10,689 nt of DNA from DATJFQ01 sp035495555 (GTDB lineage: Bacteria > Acidobacteriota > Vicinamibacteria > Vicinamibacterales > 2-12-FULL-66-21). Both the position numbers and the translations under genes were made by a program. The notes under the pieces are model-generated. The model made no database searches. It had not been told where the DNA came from and saw nothing but the letters and a program-made list of their open reading frames with translations. Position 1 is the first letter of the stretch; every line of letters starts with the position of its first letter. The stretch spans positions 1-10,689 of the forward strand of contig DATJFQ010000020.1 of NCBI GenBank assembly GCA_035495555.1, given 5' to 3'. Positions 1-6,270 of the stretch are shown piece by piece.

Positions 1-18
1 GAGAATGATGCTTGACTA

Positions 19-201
19 CGATGGGCCGAGGACGGGGTCCCCGCTTCGCGCGGAGGCAGCACCTCGTCGACACGTCTCTCGGGCCGCCGAGCACGAAGGG
101 GGTCCGCCTCCGCAGCGAAGCGGCTTCGGCGAGATCGCGCCCGAGCGTAGTTGCGACTGTAGCTGCGCGAAGGCGGAGCTGTCCGAGCGGCCCCGCATCG
201 C
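19..201. repeat. Foldback intergenic repeat, copy 1 (family also at 7282-7391)
   Basis: Non-coding repeat upstream of mqnA. It is bounded by imperfect inverted ends: CGATGGGCC near 20-27 and GGCCCCGCATCG at 189-200. Next to the left end is a small palindrome, ACGGGGTCCCCG (32-43). An inner inverted pair, CGCTTCGCGCGGAGGC (42-57) against GCCTCCGCAGCGAAGCG (106-122), would fold into a long hairpin. The stretch from about 19 to 103 aligns by eye with 7280-7370, sharing blocks such as CCCCGCTTCGCGCGGAGGC, CTCGTCGACAC and AGCACGAAG. Short open frames cross it, but they resemble no protein I recognise and are shadows of the repeat. No transposase is nearby, so it looks like a non-autonomous or REP-like dispersed sequence. 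Its true left boundary may lie outside the window. Confidence 0.6.
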
Positions 202-238
202 GATGAGCCGCTAGTTCGAAGTCCAGTTGACAGCTTTC

Positions 239-1021
239 ATGACTCGTCTAGGTGCAGTCAGCTACCTGAATGTGCGACCGCTCGTGTACGGGCTCGAGCG
301 TCGATCCGATCTCTTCAGCCTGCGGTATGACGTGCCGGCCGTTTGCGCGGAGCTGCTGCATGCGCGCCAGATCGACGTCGGGATGATTCCGTCGGTGGAG
401 GCGCTGCGCGGACGCTACAGCTTCGTGCCCGACCTGGGCATCATCTCGGACGGGCCGGTTGCGTCGGTCGCGGTGTTCAGTCGCGTGCCTATCGACCGGG
501 TGCAGCGGCTTGGCCTGGACGCGAGCTCACGTACGTCCGCCGGGCTGGCGATGGTCCTCTGTCATGAGCGCTGGGGCATCGAACCGGAGTTCGTCTCCGT
601 CCAGCCGGATGCGGCCGCGCGGCTCGAGGGCTGCGATGCGGCGCTGCTCATCGGCGACCCTGCCTTGTTTCTGGACCACGAAGCTGCGGGGTTCCAGAAG
701 ACTGACCTCGGAGCGGAGTGGACGTCGCTGACCGGTCTGCCGTTCGTGTGGGCGGCGTGGACCGGCCGCCCAGGGAAGGTAGGCACCGCTGAAATCGCGG
801 CGCTGCAGCACGCGCGAGACGAGGGCGTGGCGCATACCGACGAAATCGCGGATGCGTATTGCGGCCCCGAGCGCGCCGCAACGGGCCGCCGCTATTTGCG
901 AGAAAATATCAAGTACCGCTTCGGTGCGCGAGAGGCTGAAGGGCTGCAGCGCTACTACGATCTGGCTGCCAAACACGGGCTGGTTCAGGACACGGGCACT
1001 GTGCCGTTTTTTCCGCAATGA
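239..1021 (+). CDS. mqnA: Chorismate dehydratase MqnA (futalosine menaquinone pathway)
   Basis: Predicted cytosolic enzyme that dehydrates chorismate to 3-[(1-carboxyvinyl)oxy]benzoate, the first committed step of the futalosine route to menaquinone. The 260 residues fit the family length and its periplasmic-binding-protein-like fold. Visible motifs are the N-terminal SYLNVRPL (residues 8-15), DVGMIPSVE (46-54), LDASSRTSAGLA (93-104), IGDPAL (138-143) and GLPFVWAAW (166-174). I chose ATG 239 over the in-frame TTG 227 because MTRLGAVSYLNVRPL starts as the family usually does and the four extra residues add nothing recognisable. There is no clear Shine-Dalgarno. The stop overlaps the mqnC start by 4 nt (ATGA, 1018-1021), so the two are probably translationally coupled. 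Confidence 0.93.
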   Translation: MTRLGAVSYLNVRPLVYGLERRSDLFSLRYDVPAVCAELLHARQIDVGMIPSVEALRGRYSFVPDLGIISDGPVASVAVFSRVPIDRVQRLGLDASSRTSAGLAMVLCHERWGIEPEFVSVQPDAAARLEGCDAALLIGDPALFLDHEAAGFQKTDLGAEWTSLTGLPFVWAAWTGRPGKVGTAEIAALQHARDEGVAHTDEIADAYCGPERAATGRRYLRENIKYRFGAREAEGLQRYYDLAAKHGLVQDTGTVPFFPQ

Positions 1022-2226
1022 GCATCCGTACTATCGTCGAGAACGTCCGGGCCGGCGGGCATGTCACCGCGTCCGAGGCGGCCGTGCTTTTCCACGAAGC
1101 GCCGTTGCCGGTGCTCGGTCGACTCGCCGACGAGATCCGCGCGCGCAAGCATCCCGGCGATGTCGTCACGTACATCATCGACCGCAACGTCAACTACACC
1201 AACGTGTGCGTCGCGCGGTGCAACTTCTGCGCGTTCTATCGACCGGTCGGCTCGAGCGAGGGATACGTCCTCGGGTTCGATGAAATCTTCCGCAAGATCG
1301 ACGAGACCATCGCGCTGGGCGGCGGCCAGTTGCTCCTGCAGGGTGGCCACAACCCGGACCTGCCGATCGAGTGGTACGAAGACCTGTTCCGCGCCGTCAA
1401 ACAGCGGTATCCCGAATTCCGCCTGCATGCGCTCTCGCCGCCGGAGGTCATCCACCTCACGCGGATGACGAAGCTGCCGGTGGCCGCCGTCATCGACCGA
1501 CTGATCGCGGCGGGTCTCGATTCGATCCCGGGTGGCGGCGCCGAGATCCTCGTCGATCGCGTGCGCAAGATCCTCAACTGCTACGGCAAAGCGACCGCGG
1601 ACGAGTGGCTGGATGTCATGCGCCACGCGCACGCCGCGGGGCTGAGGACCACGGCGACGATGATGTATGGACACGTGGAGACCGTCGAGGAGCGGATCGA
1701 ACACCTGACGCGGCTGCGCGAGGTGCAGGACGAGCGCGGCGGGTTCACGGCGTTCATCGCGTGGAGCTATCAACCCGAGCACACGCAGCTTGGCGGGTAC
1801 GAAGCCACGGGAGCGGAATATCTCCGCATGCTGGCGCTTGCACGGATCGTGCTCGACAACTTCCCGAGCCTGCAGGCCTCGTGGGTGACGCAGGGTGGGA
1901 AGGTCGGGCAGCTCAGTCTCGCGTATGGCGCGAACGACATGGGCAGTGTGATGATCGAGGAGAACGTCGTCCGCGCGGCCGGCGCGGCGTACTGCATGGA
2001 CGAAGTCGAGGTCGTTCGGAACATCGAGAACGCCGGTTTCACCGCGAAGCGGCGGAACATGCACTACGAGATTCTCGGCGATCCGTACTTCCGCATGCGC
2101 GAGGTGCCGCGCATGCTGGAGCTCGCGACCGCGCGTGCGGAGGGAGATGCGAGCCGGCCCGAGGAGCTCAACAGCTACGCCGCGCGCAGCGCGCGGGAGA
2201 AGCAGCTCCGCTCGCACCCGCGGTGA
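1018..2226 (+). CDS. mqnC: Cyclic dehypoxanthinyl futalosine synthase MqnC (radical SAM)
   Basis: Radical SAM enzyme that cyclises dehypoxanthinyl futalosine to its cyclic form, building the second ring of the menaquinone nucleus. At 402 residues it is slightly longer than many homologues because of an Arg/Ser-rich tail. The [4Fe-4S] motif CVARCNFC has Cys64, Cys68 and Cys71 and follows IDRNVNYTN, the context typical of MqnC. Other family segments are GGGQLLLQGG (101-110), PGGGAEIL (171-178), TTATMMYGHVE (211-221) and WSYQPEHTQLGG (about 244-255). MqnE, the paralogous radical SAM enzyme of the pathway, is the main alternative; the DRNxNYTN and HTQLGG segments favour MqnC. The start overlaps the mqnA stop, and a GGGGACA hairpin element begins 7 bp after the stop. 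Confidence 0.95.
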   Translation: MSIRTIVENVRAGGHVTASEAAVLFHEAPLPVLGRLADEIRARKHPGDVVTYIIDRNVNYTNVCVARCNFCAFYRPVGSSEGYVLGFDEIFRKIDETIALGGGQLLLQGGHNPDLPIEWYEDLFRAVKQRYPEFRLHALSPPEVIHLTRMTKLPVAAVIDRLIAAGLDSIPGGGAEILVDRVRKILNCYGKATADEWLDVMRHAHAAGLRTTATMMYGHVETVEERIEHLTRLREVQDERGGFTAFIAWSYQPEHTQLGGYEATGAEYLRMLALARIVLDNFPSLQASWVTQGGKVGQLSLAYGANDMGSVMIEENVVRAAGAAYCMDEVEVVRNIENAGFTAKRRNMHYEILGDPYFRMREVPRMLELATARAEGDASRPEELNSYAARSAREKQLRSHPR

Positions 2227-2232
2227 CACACC

Positions 2233-2350
2233 AAAAAAGGGGACAACCGCCTTTTTTCGCGAAAAAAGGGGACAGCCGACAGAATAGGACTCGAACGCGC
2301 ACGAACAGGCTGTCCCCTTTGTTGTGAAAAAAAGGCGGTTGTCCCCTTTT
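2233..2350. repeat. GGGGACA inverted-repeat element, copy A
   Basis: Long imperfect palindrome filling most of the mqnC-mqnX gap. The left arm (2235-2277) and right arm (2308-2350) pair at about 38 of 43 positions around a 30-nt loop (2278-2307). Each arm holds an outer GGGGACAACCGCC module and an inner GGGGACAGCC module, giving four GGGGACA motifs in all. The left arm also contains a perfect 20-bp palindrome, CCTTTTTTCGCGAAAAAAGG (2250-2269). A second copy with the same architecture lies at 8447-8550. The organisation resembles REP/BIME elements mobilised by REP-associated tyrosine transposases, but no transposase gene is in the window. As RNA, the strong hairpin ending in CCCCTTTT could attenuate or terminate transcription after mqnC; that role is inferred. 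Confidence 0.85.
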
Positions 2351-2373
2351 CCGCTGCTCGGACGCGCTGACCG

Positions 2374-3561
2374 ATGATTTCCTTCAAAGCCCGCTGGGTC
2401 CTCCCGATTGTGCGTCCGCCGATCGCAGGCGGCGTGATCTCGATCGAACGGGGCCTCATTACGCACGTCGGCGGACCCCACGCAGAAGGTCATGTCGTCG
2501 ACCTTGGATCGGTCGCGATTCTGCCCGGGCTCGTGAACGCGCACACGCATCTCGAACTCTCCTGGATGCGGGGACAGGTCCCGCCGGCCGAATCGATGCC
2601 GAAATGGGCCGCGGCGCTGATGGCGCTGCGACGAACCGTCTCCCACGAGCCGCCGGAACCGATCGGCGCCGCGATAGCCCAAGCGCGAGCGTCGGGCACC
2701 GTCCTCGTCGGCGACGTCACCAACACCTTCGCGACGTACGAGTGGATTGCGGACAGTGACCTGTCCGCGGTGTTCTTCCGCGAGCTGTTGGGCTTTTCGG
2801 CGCCAGATCCGGAAGCGGTGGTGGAGGCGGCTGCCGAGCAGATCGCGGCGCTCACCCCAATCGCGTGGCTCCGCGCGTCGATCGTGCCGCACGCACCGTA
2901 TTCAGTCTCGCCGGCGCTCTTCGAGGCCATCGCGCGGCGTGTCACGGACGTGCCGATCAGCATCCATCTCGGGGAATCGGGGGCTGAGATCGAGTTTCTC
3001 CAGCGGGGCACGGGGGAGTGGCGTGCGCTGCTCGAATCGCTCGGCGTCTGGAATCATGGATGGACACCGCCCGCGTGCGGACCGATCGAGTACATGGATC
3101 GGTTCGGTCTGGTCAACGAACGGCTCCTCGCCGTCCATGGCGTGCGATTCACGGATGACGAGCTGACCCGATTACGCCGCGCTGGCGCGACGCTCGTCAC
3201 GTGTCCGCGGAGCAACGTCTGGACCGGCGCAGGGGAGCCGCCCATCGATCGGTTCTACGCGTCCGGTGTCCGCGTGGCGATCGGCACCGACAGCCTCGCC
3301 AGCGTCGAGGACCTGAATCTCTTTGCGGAGCTGGCCGCGGTTCGTCGCGCGGCGCCGCATGTGCCGCCACGCGAGCTTCTGGCCAGCGCGACCATCCATG
3401 GCGCCGCAGCACTCGGATTTGCGGACGAACTCGGCACGATCGAGCGCGGAAAACGCGCCCAGCTCATAGCCGTGCGGATCCCTGAGCGCGTGGAGGATGT
3501 GGAAGAATATCTGGTCGGCGGGATCGAGACGGGGGACGTTCGATGGATCGGGACGGGCTAG
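2374..3561 (+). CDS. mqnX: Amidohydrolase, probable aminofutalosine deaminase (MqnX-type)
   Basis: Metal-dependent amidohydrolase-superfamily deaminase of 395 residues. Its position directly after mqnAC suggests it deaminates 6-amino-6-deoxyfutalosine to futalosine. The metal and catalytic motifs are intact: PGLVNAHTHLE with His57 and His59, VPHAPYS (172-177), IHLGES with His198 and Glu201, AVHG with His255, CPRSN (277-281) and GTDSLAS with Asp306. The C-terminus has the usual composite-domain strand segment (LGTIERGKRAQLIAV). On sequence alone it could also be a deaminase for S-adenosylhomocysteine, methylthioadenosine or guanine; the substrate call rests on context. The ATG lies 23 bp after the GGGGACA element and has no obvious Shine-Dalgarno. 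The stop codon directly abuts the next repeat array. Confidence 0.78.
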   Translation: MISFKARWVLPIVRPPIAGGVISIERGLITHVGGPHAEGHVVDLGSVAILPGLVNAHTHLELSWMRGQVPPAESMPKWAAALMALRRTVSHEPPEPIGAAIAQARASGTVLVGDVTNTFATYEWIADSDLSAVFFRELLGFSAPDPEAVVEAAAEQIAALTPIAWLRASIVPHAPYSVSPALFEAIARRVTDVPISIHLGESGAEIEFLQRGTGEWRALLESLGVWNHGWTPPACGPIEYMDRFGLVNERLLAVHGVRFTDDELTRLRRAGATLVTCPRSNVWTGAGEPPIDRFYASGVRVAIGTDSLASVEDLNLFAELAAVRRAAPHVPPRELLASATIHGAAALGFADELGTIERGKRAQLIAVRIPERVEDVEEYLVGGIETGDVRWIGTG

Positions 3562-3943
3562 GTTCTCGGGTTTCTCGGGGTTCTCGGGGTTCTCGGGTTG
3601 GGTTCTCAAGGGTTCTCGGGGGTTCTCGGGTTTGTTCTGAGGTTCTCCGGTTCGGTTCGCTGCGCATCAGTCGCCGGAGGCACCGATCCCGCAACGACTG
3701 AACCGAAGCTGACGACCTGTTCCATCGAGACTTGAATCACGAACACCGAACCGAGCCAGAGAGCGCAGGCGAAGAGAACCGAGAACCCCGGCCGGAGAAC
3801 CCGATAAACCGAGAACCCAACCCGGGAACCCGCGAAGCCGGGGACCCGAGAACCAAATCCGGGCACCCAGAGAACCCGAGAACCGAGAACCGAGAACCAA
3901 GAACCAAACCCGAGCACCCAGAGAACCCGAAACCCGAGAACCC
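3561..3943. repeat. Mirrored GGTTCTC / GAGAACC degenerate repeat array
   Basis: This stretch has no credible gene and spans the whole gap from the mqnX stop to the mqnP start. The left part (3561-3658) has seven exact GGTTCTC units at 3561, 3579, 3588, 3601, 3611, 3621 and 3641, plus degenerate ones, mostly 9-10 bp apart. The right part (about 3741-3943) carries the reverse complement: eleven exact GAGAACC units at 3774, 3781, 3795, 3811, 3848, 3870, 3878, 3885, 3892, 3921 and 3936. The centre is non-repetitive but has its own stem: CAGTCG (3668-3673) with CGACTG (3695-3700), and TTCGGTT (3651-3657) with AACCGAA (3701-3707). The transcript could form a very large, slippable hairpin. Open frames here on both strands have biased Arg/Glu/Asn/Pro or Gly/Ser/Phe compositions and look spurious. 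Confidence 0.85.
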
Positions 3944-3946
3944 GTT

Positions 3947-4813
3947 TTGCGCCGCCTCCAAACCTACCTGTCGTTCGTCCGGTTCAGCCACAGCGTCTTC
4001 GCGCTGCCCTTCGCGTTGACGGGTGCGCTGCTGGCGCTGCATGCGCACCCGCTCGGCGCCGGCGAGGTGCTGCGTCGCGTTCTCTGGATCGTTGTCGCGA
4101 TGGTCGCCGCCCGCAGTGCGGCGATGGGGTTCAACCGGCTCGCGGATGCGAGGTACGACGCGAAAAACCCGCGGACCGCGATGCGCGAGCTTCCACGCGG
4201 CGCGATGAGCCGCACCGAAGCCGTCGTGTTCGTCGCGATCGCGTCACTCGTCTTCGTCTTCTCCGCCTACGAACTGAGCGTCACCTGTGTCGTGCTTTCG
4301 CCGGTGGCGCTCGCGATCGTCTTCTGGTACTCGCTCGCGAAACGCTATACCACGTACACACAACTATTCCTCGCGCTCGCCATGGCCGTGGCGCCTGTTG
4401 GCGGCTGGCTCGCCGCCGGGGGACCGGCGGGTGCGCTGGAGCCGTGGATTCTCGGGGCCGCGATCGGCACGTGGGTGGGCGGCTTTGACATCCTCTACGC
4501 CTGCCAGGATCTCGAGTTCGATCGCGCTGCCGGCCTGCGGTCGATTCCGGTGCGGTTCGGCGTCCGCGATTCACTGCTGATCTCGCGCGGCATGCACGTC
4601 ATCACCGTCGCCTGCCTTGCGGCGCTCGCGGGTGTTGCCGACCTTGGCCGCTTTTATCTGATCGGTGTCGCCGTCGTCGCGGCGCTGCTCACGTACGAGC
4701 AGTCGCTCGTCAGCGCCGACGATCTCTCGCAGGTGAAGCGCGCCTTTGATTTGAACGGCTACGTCGGCATTCTGTACTTCGCCGCCACCGCGGCCTCGCT
4801 GTATGTCCGCTAG
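3947..4813 (+). CDS. mqnP: UbiA-family polyprenyltransferase, probable MqnP
   Basis: Integral membrane prenyltransferase of 288 residues that probably attaches the polyprenyl chain to the 6-naphthoate product of the futalosine pathway. Both Asp-rich motifs of the UbiA superfamily are present: NRLADARYD (63-71) in the first half and DILYACQDLEFD (181-192) in the second; these bind the Mg-diphosphate of the prenyl donor. Hydrophobic stretches around 15-32, 44-60, 92-108, 112-130, 137-157, 165-185, 214-230, 235-250 and 271-286 fit a multi-span protein. The start is TTG 3947, giving MRRLQTYLSFVRFSHSVFAL, the usual family opening; no ATG or GTG fits as well. The start abuts the preceding repeat, whose last GAGAA may act as a weak ribosome site. 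UbiA acting on 4-hydroxybenzoate is the alternative; the mqn neighbours favour MqnP. Confidence 0.85.
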   Translation: MRRLQTYLSFVRFSHSVFALPFALTGALLALHAHPLGAGEVLRRVLWIVVAMVAARSAAMGFNRLADARYDAKNPRTAMRELPRGAMSRTEAVVFVAIASLVFVFSAYELSVTCVVLSPVALAIVFWYSLAKRYTTYTQLFLALAMAVAPVGGWLAAGGPAGALEPWILGAAIGTWVGGFDILYACQDLEFDRAAGLRSIPVRFGVRDSLLISRGMHVITVACLAALAGVADLGRFYLIGVAVVAALLTYEQSLVSADDLSQVKRAFDLNGYVGILYFAATAASLYVR

Positions 4814-5417
4814 AACGATCGCGCTCGGAATCACAGGCGCGAGCGGCGCCGCATACGCGATGCGGACGATGGCCGCGCTGCTCGAGCGGGAGTGCCACCT
4901 CGAAGTGGTGATCTCCGACTACGGACGGCGTTTGCTGCGCGACGAACTCGGCGATCGCGCGTCTGTCGATCGACTCCGCGAGTATCTCGTCGAGACGTAC
5001 GGCGACCGCGCGTCGCGCGGCACTTACCAGATCCTGAGCAACAAGGATCTCGGTGCGACGATCGCCAGCGGCAGTCACGACTGCGAAGCGATGGTGATCG
5101 TGCCGTGCTCGATGAAGACGCTCGCCGGCGTCGCGAACGGTCTGTCGCGCAATCTGATCGAACGCGCGGCCGACGTGATGCTGAAGGAGCGCCGGCGTCT
5201 GATCCTCGTCCCGCGCGAGACGCCGATGAGTCTCCCGCAGCTCCGCAACATGGTGCTCTGCGCCGAAGCCGGCGCGATGATCATGCCAGCCATGCCCGCG
5301 TTCTACCAGATGCCGAAGACGCTCGACGACCTCGCGAACTTCATGGCGGGTAAGATCCTCAGCGCCATGGGGTTTGCGCACGACTTGTATCCGCAGTGGG
5401 GAACCGACAATCGATAG
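4803..5417 (+). CDS. ubiX: Flavin prenyltransferase UbiX
   Basis: Makes prenylated FMN, the cofactor of UbiD-family decarboxylases, from reduced FMN and a dimethylallyl phosphate donor. The 204 residues match the family. Motifs are the N-terminal FMN-binding ALGITGASGAAYAMR (residues 7-21), VPCSMKTLAGVANG (100-113), the RERR-like run KERRRLILVPRETPMS (128-143) and the C-terminal MPAMPAFYQMPKTLDDLANF (161-180). ATG 4803 lies inside the mqnP reading frame, giving an 11-nt overlap and probable translational coupling. In this context the cofactor would serve a UbiD-type decarboxylase acting on the prenylated naphthoate; no ubiD is in the window. Confidence 0.93.
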   Translation: MSARTIALGITGASGAAYAMRTMAALLERECHLEVVISDYGRRLLRDELGDRASVDRLREYLVETYGDRASRGTYQILSNKDLGATIASGSHDCEAMVIVPCSMKTLAGVANGLSRNLIERAADVMLKERRRLILVPRETPMSLPQLRNMVLCAEAGAMIMPAMPAFYQMPKTLDDLANFMAGKILSAMGFAHDLYPQWGTDNR

Positions 5418-5502
5418 CCGATCGAGATAGCCACCGACTTCCGCACCCCCGCACTTCCGCGCCTCCGTGCGCCAGGGCCCCGGCTCGGTCCTTCCCTGCA
5501 GA

Positions 5503-5508
5503 TATAGT
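5503..5508 (+). promoter_or_regulatory. Possible -10 box of ubiE (TATAGT)
   Basis: TATAGT in an otherwise GC-rich 107-bp gap, ending 16 nt before the ubiE ATG. No convincing -35 hexamer is seen at the expected spacing. If real, the mRNA leader would be only about 10 nt and lack a Shine-Dalgarno. The arrangement matches the TATAAT upstream of the TonB-like gene. The rest of the gap holds two ACTTCCGC copies (5437-5444, 5453-5460) in a C-rich tract and nothing else I can name. Confidence 0.3.
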
Positions 5509-5524
5509 GAGTGGCTGTCGTTGA

Positions 5525-6229
5525 ATGATTGACAAATCCCCCAAGAAGATCGCGTCGATGTTCGACGGGATCGCCGCCCGCTACGACTTCCTCAACCATC
5601 TCCTCAGCGCCGGGCTCGACACGAGATGGCGCGCGCGTGCGGTGCGGGAACTGGCGCTGCCGCGCGGCGCGCGAGTGTTGGATCTTTGCACGGGGACTGC
5701 CGATCTCGCCGTCGCCACCGTGACCCGGATAAGTGGTGCGCGCGTCGTCGGCGTGGACTTCGCCGGCGAGATGCTTCGGCTCGGTCTTGCGAAGTTGCGC
5801 GAGCGGACCCTGCAGCATTCGATCACGCTGGTCCGCGGCGACGCGACCGCGATTCCCGTGCGCGACGGGTGGGCCGATGCCGCGACGATCGGGTTTGGCA
5901 TCCGCAACGTCGCGCGCCCCGACGCGGCTCTCGATGAGCTCGCGCGAGTGCTCAAGCCGGGTGCGCGGCTCGCAATCCTCGAGTTCGGTGAGCCGGTGGT
6001 GCCTGGAGTGCGCGGTGTCTACAACTGGTATTTCCGGGCGGTGCTGCCGCGACTGGGACGCCTGGTCTCCAAGCACGGCAGCGCGTATTCATATCTTCCG
6101 GCGTCGGTCGGCACGTTCCCCAGGCCAGCCGTTTTCGCCGCCACAATAGAAAAGCATGGATTTCGTCACGTCCGCGCAGTCCCGCTGAGCCTCGGCATCG
6201 TCTATCTCTATATCGCCGAACGACGGTAA
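5525..6229 (+). CDS. ubiE: Demethylmenaquinone methyltransferase UbiE/MenG
   Basis: SAM-dependent C-methyltransferase for the last step of menaquinone synthesis, converting demethylmenaquinone to menaquinone; in other organisms the same family also methylates a ubiquinone precursor. The 234 residues match the family. Motifs are MFDGIAARYDFLNHLLSAG (12-30), the SAM-binding VLDLCTGTADLA (51-62), GVDFAGEML (76-84), GDATAIPV (105-112), GFGIRNV (123-129), LEFGEP (152-157) and the C-terminal YSYLPASVGTFP (188-199). ATG 5525 is immediately preceded in frame by a TGA, which fixes the start. The gap of 107 bp to ubiX and the possible -10 box allow a separate promoter. The futalosine neighbours argue for the menaquinone role (menG). 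Confidence 0.94.
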   Translation: MIDKSPKKIASMFDGIAARYDFLNHLLSAGLDTRWRARAVRELALPRGARVLDLCTGTADLAVATVTRISGARVVGVDFAGEMLRLGLAKLRERTLQHSITLVRGDATAIPVRDGWADAATIGFGIRNVARPDAALDELARVLKPGARLAILEFGEPVVPGVRGVYNWYFRAVLPRLGRLVSKHGSAYSYLPASVGTFPRPAVFAATIEKHGFRHVRAVPLSLGIVYLYIAERR

Positions 6230-6249
6230 CGCGCGGGCGGCTGGCGTCG

Positions 6250-6255
6250 TATAAT
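6250..6255 (+). promoter_or_regulatory. Probable -10 box of the TonB-like gene (TATAAT)
   Basis: A perfect TATAAT in the 41-bp gap between ubiE and the TonB-like gene, ending 15 nt before the ATG at 6271. I find no clear -35 box 16-18 bp upstream. Predicted transcription start is about 6262, giving a very short leader without a Shine-Dalgarno. Confidence 0.5.
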
Positions 6256-6270
6256 CCGTGTAAGTTCCTG

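Noticed and set aside
19..201. Integron attC site or IS terminal repeat
   Set aside because: No attC core sites, no integrase, and no transposase frame is visible; the structure is only a foldback with imperfect inverted ends.
227..232. TTGACA as a -35 box for mqnA
   Set aside because: A matching -10 would fall inside the mqnA coding region near 250 and none is seen there; the hexamer overlaps the coding start region by chance.
995..1018. mqnA 3' end (GGCACTGTGCCGTTTTTT) as a terminator or third, decayed GGGGACA element
   Set aside because: The stem is only a few base pairs with a tiny loop, mqnC starts inside it, and a short C-terminus ending in a hydrophobic/Phe-Phe run is usual for MqnA. 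Similarity to TGTCCCCTTTTTTCGC is weak.
985..2892. Long minus-strand open frame of 635 codons
   Set aside because: It is antisense to mqnC and part of mqnX, both of which have clear family motifs. The translation is Arg/His/Asp-biased with no domain; this is a typical GC-rich antisense shadow.
3561..3943. CRISPR array
   Set aside because: Units are 7-10 bp, degenerate, lack unique spacers of uniform length and switch orientation half way; no cas gene is nearby.
3606..4048. Open frames on both strands through the repeat array, rich in Arg/Glu/Asn/Pro or Gly/Ser/Phe
   Set aside because: Their composition comes from the GGTTCTC/GAGAACC units; overlapping frames on both strands are equally open, and none has a domain.
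5418..5524. Small gene or riboswitch between ubiX and ubiE
   Set aside because: No start-stop frame with a sensible composition and no recognisable aptamer; only two ACTTCCGC copies in C-rich sequence and a TATA-like box.
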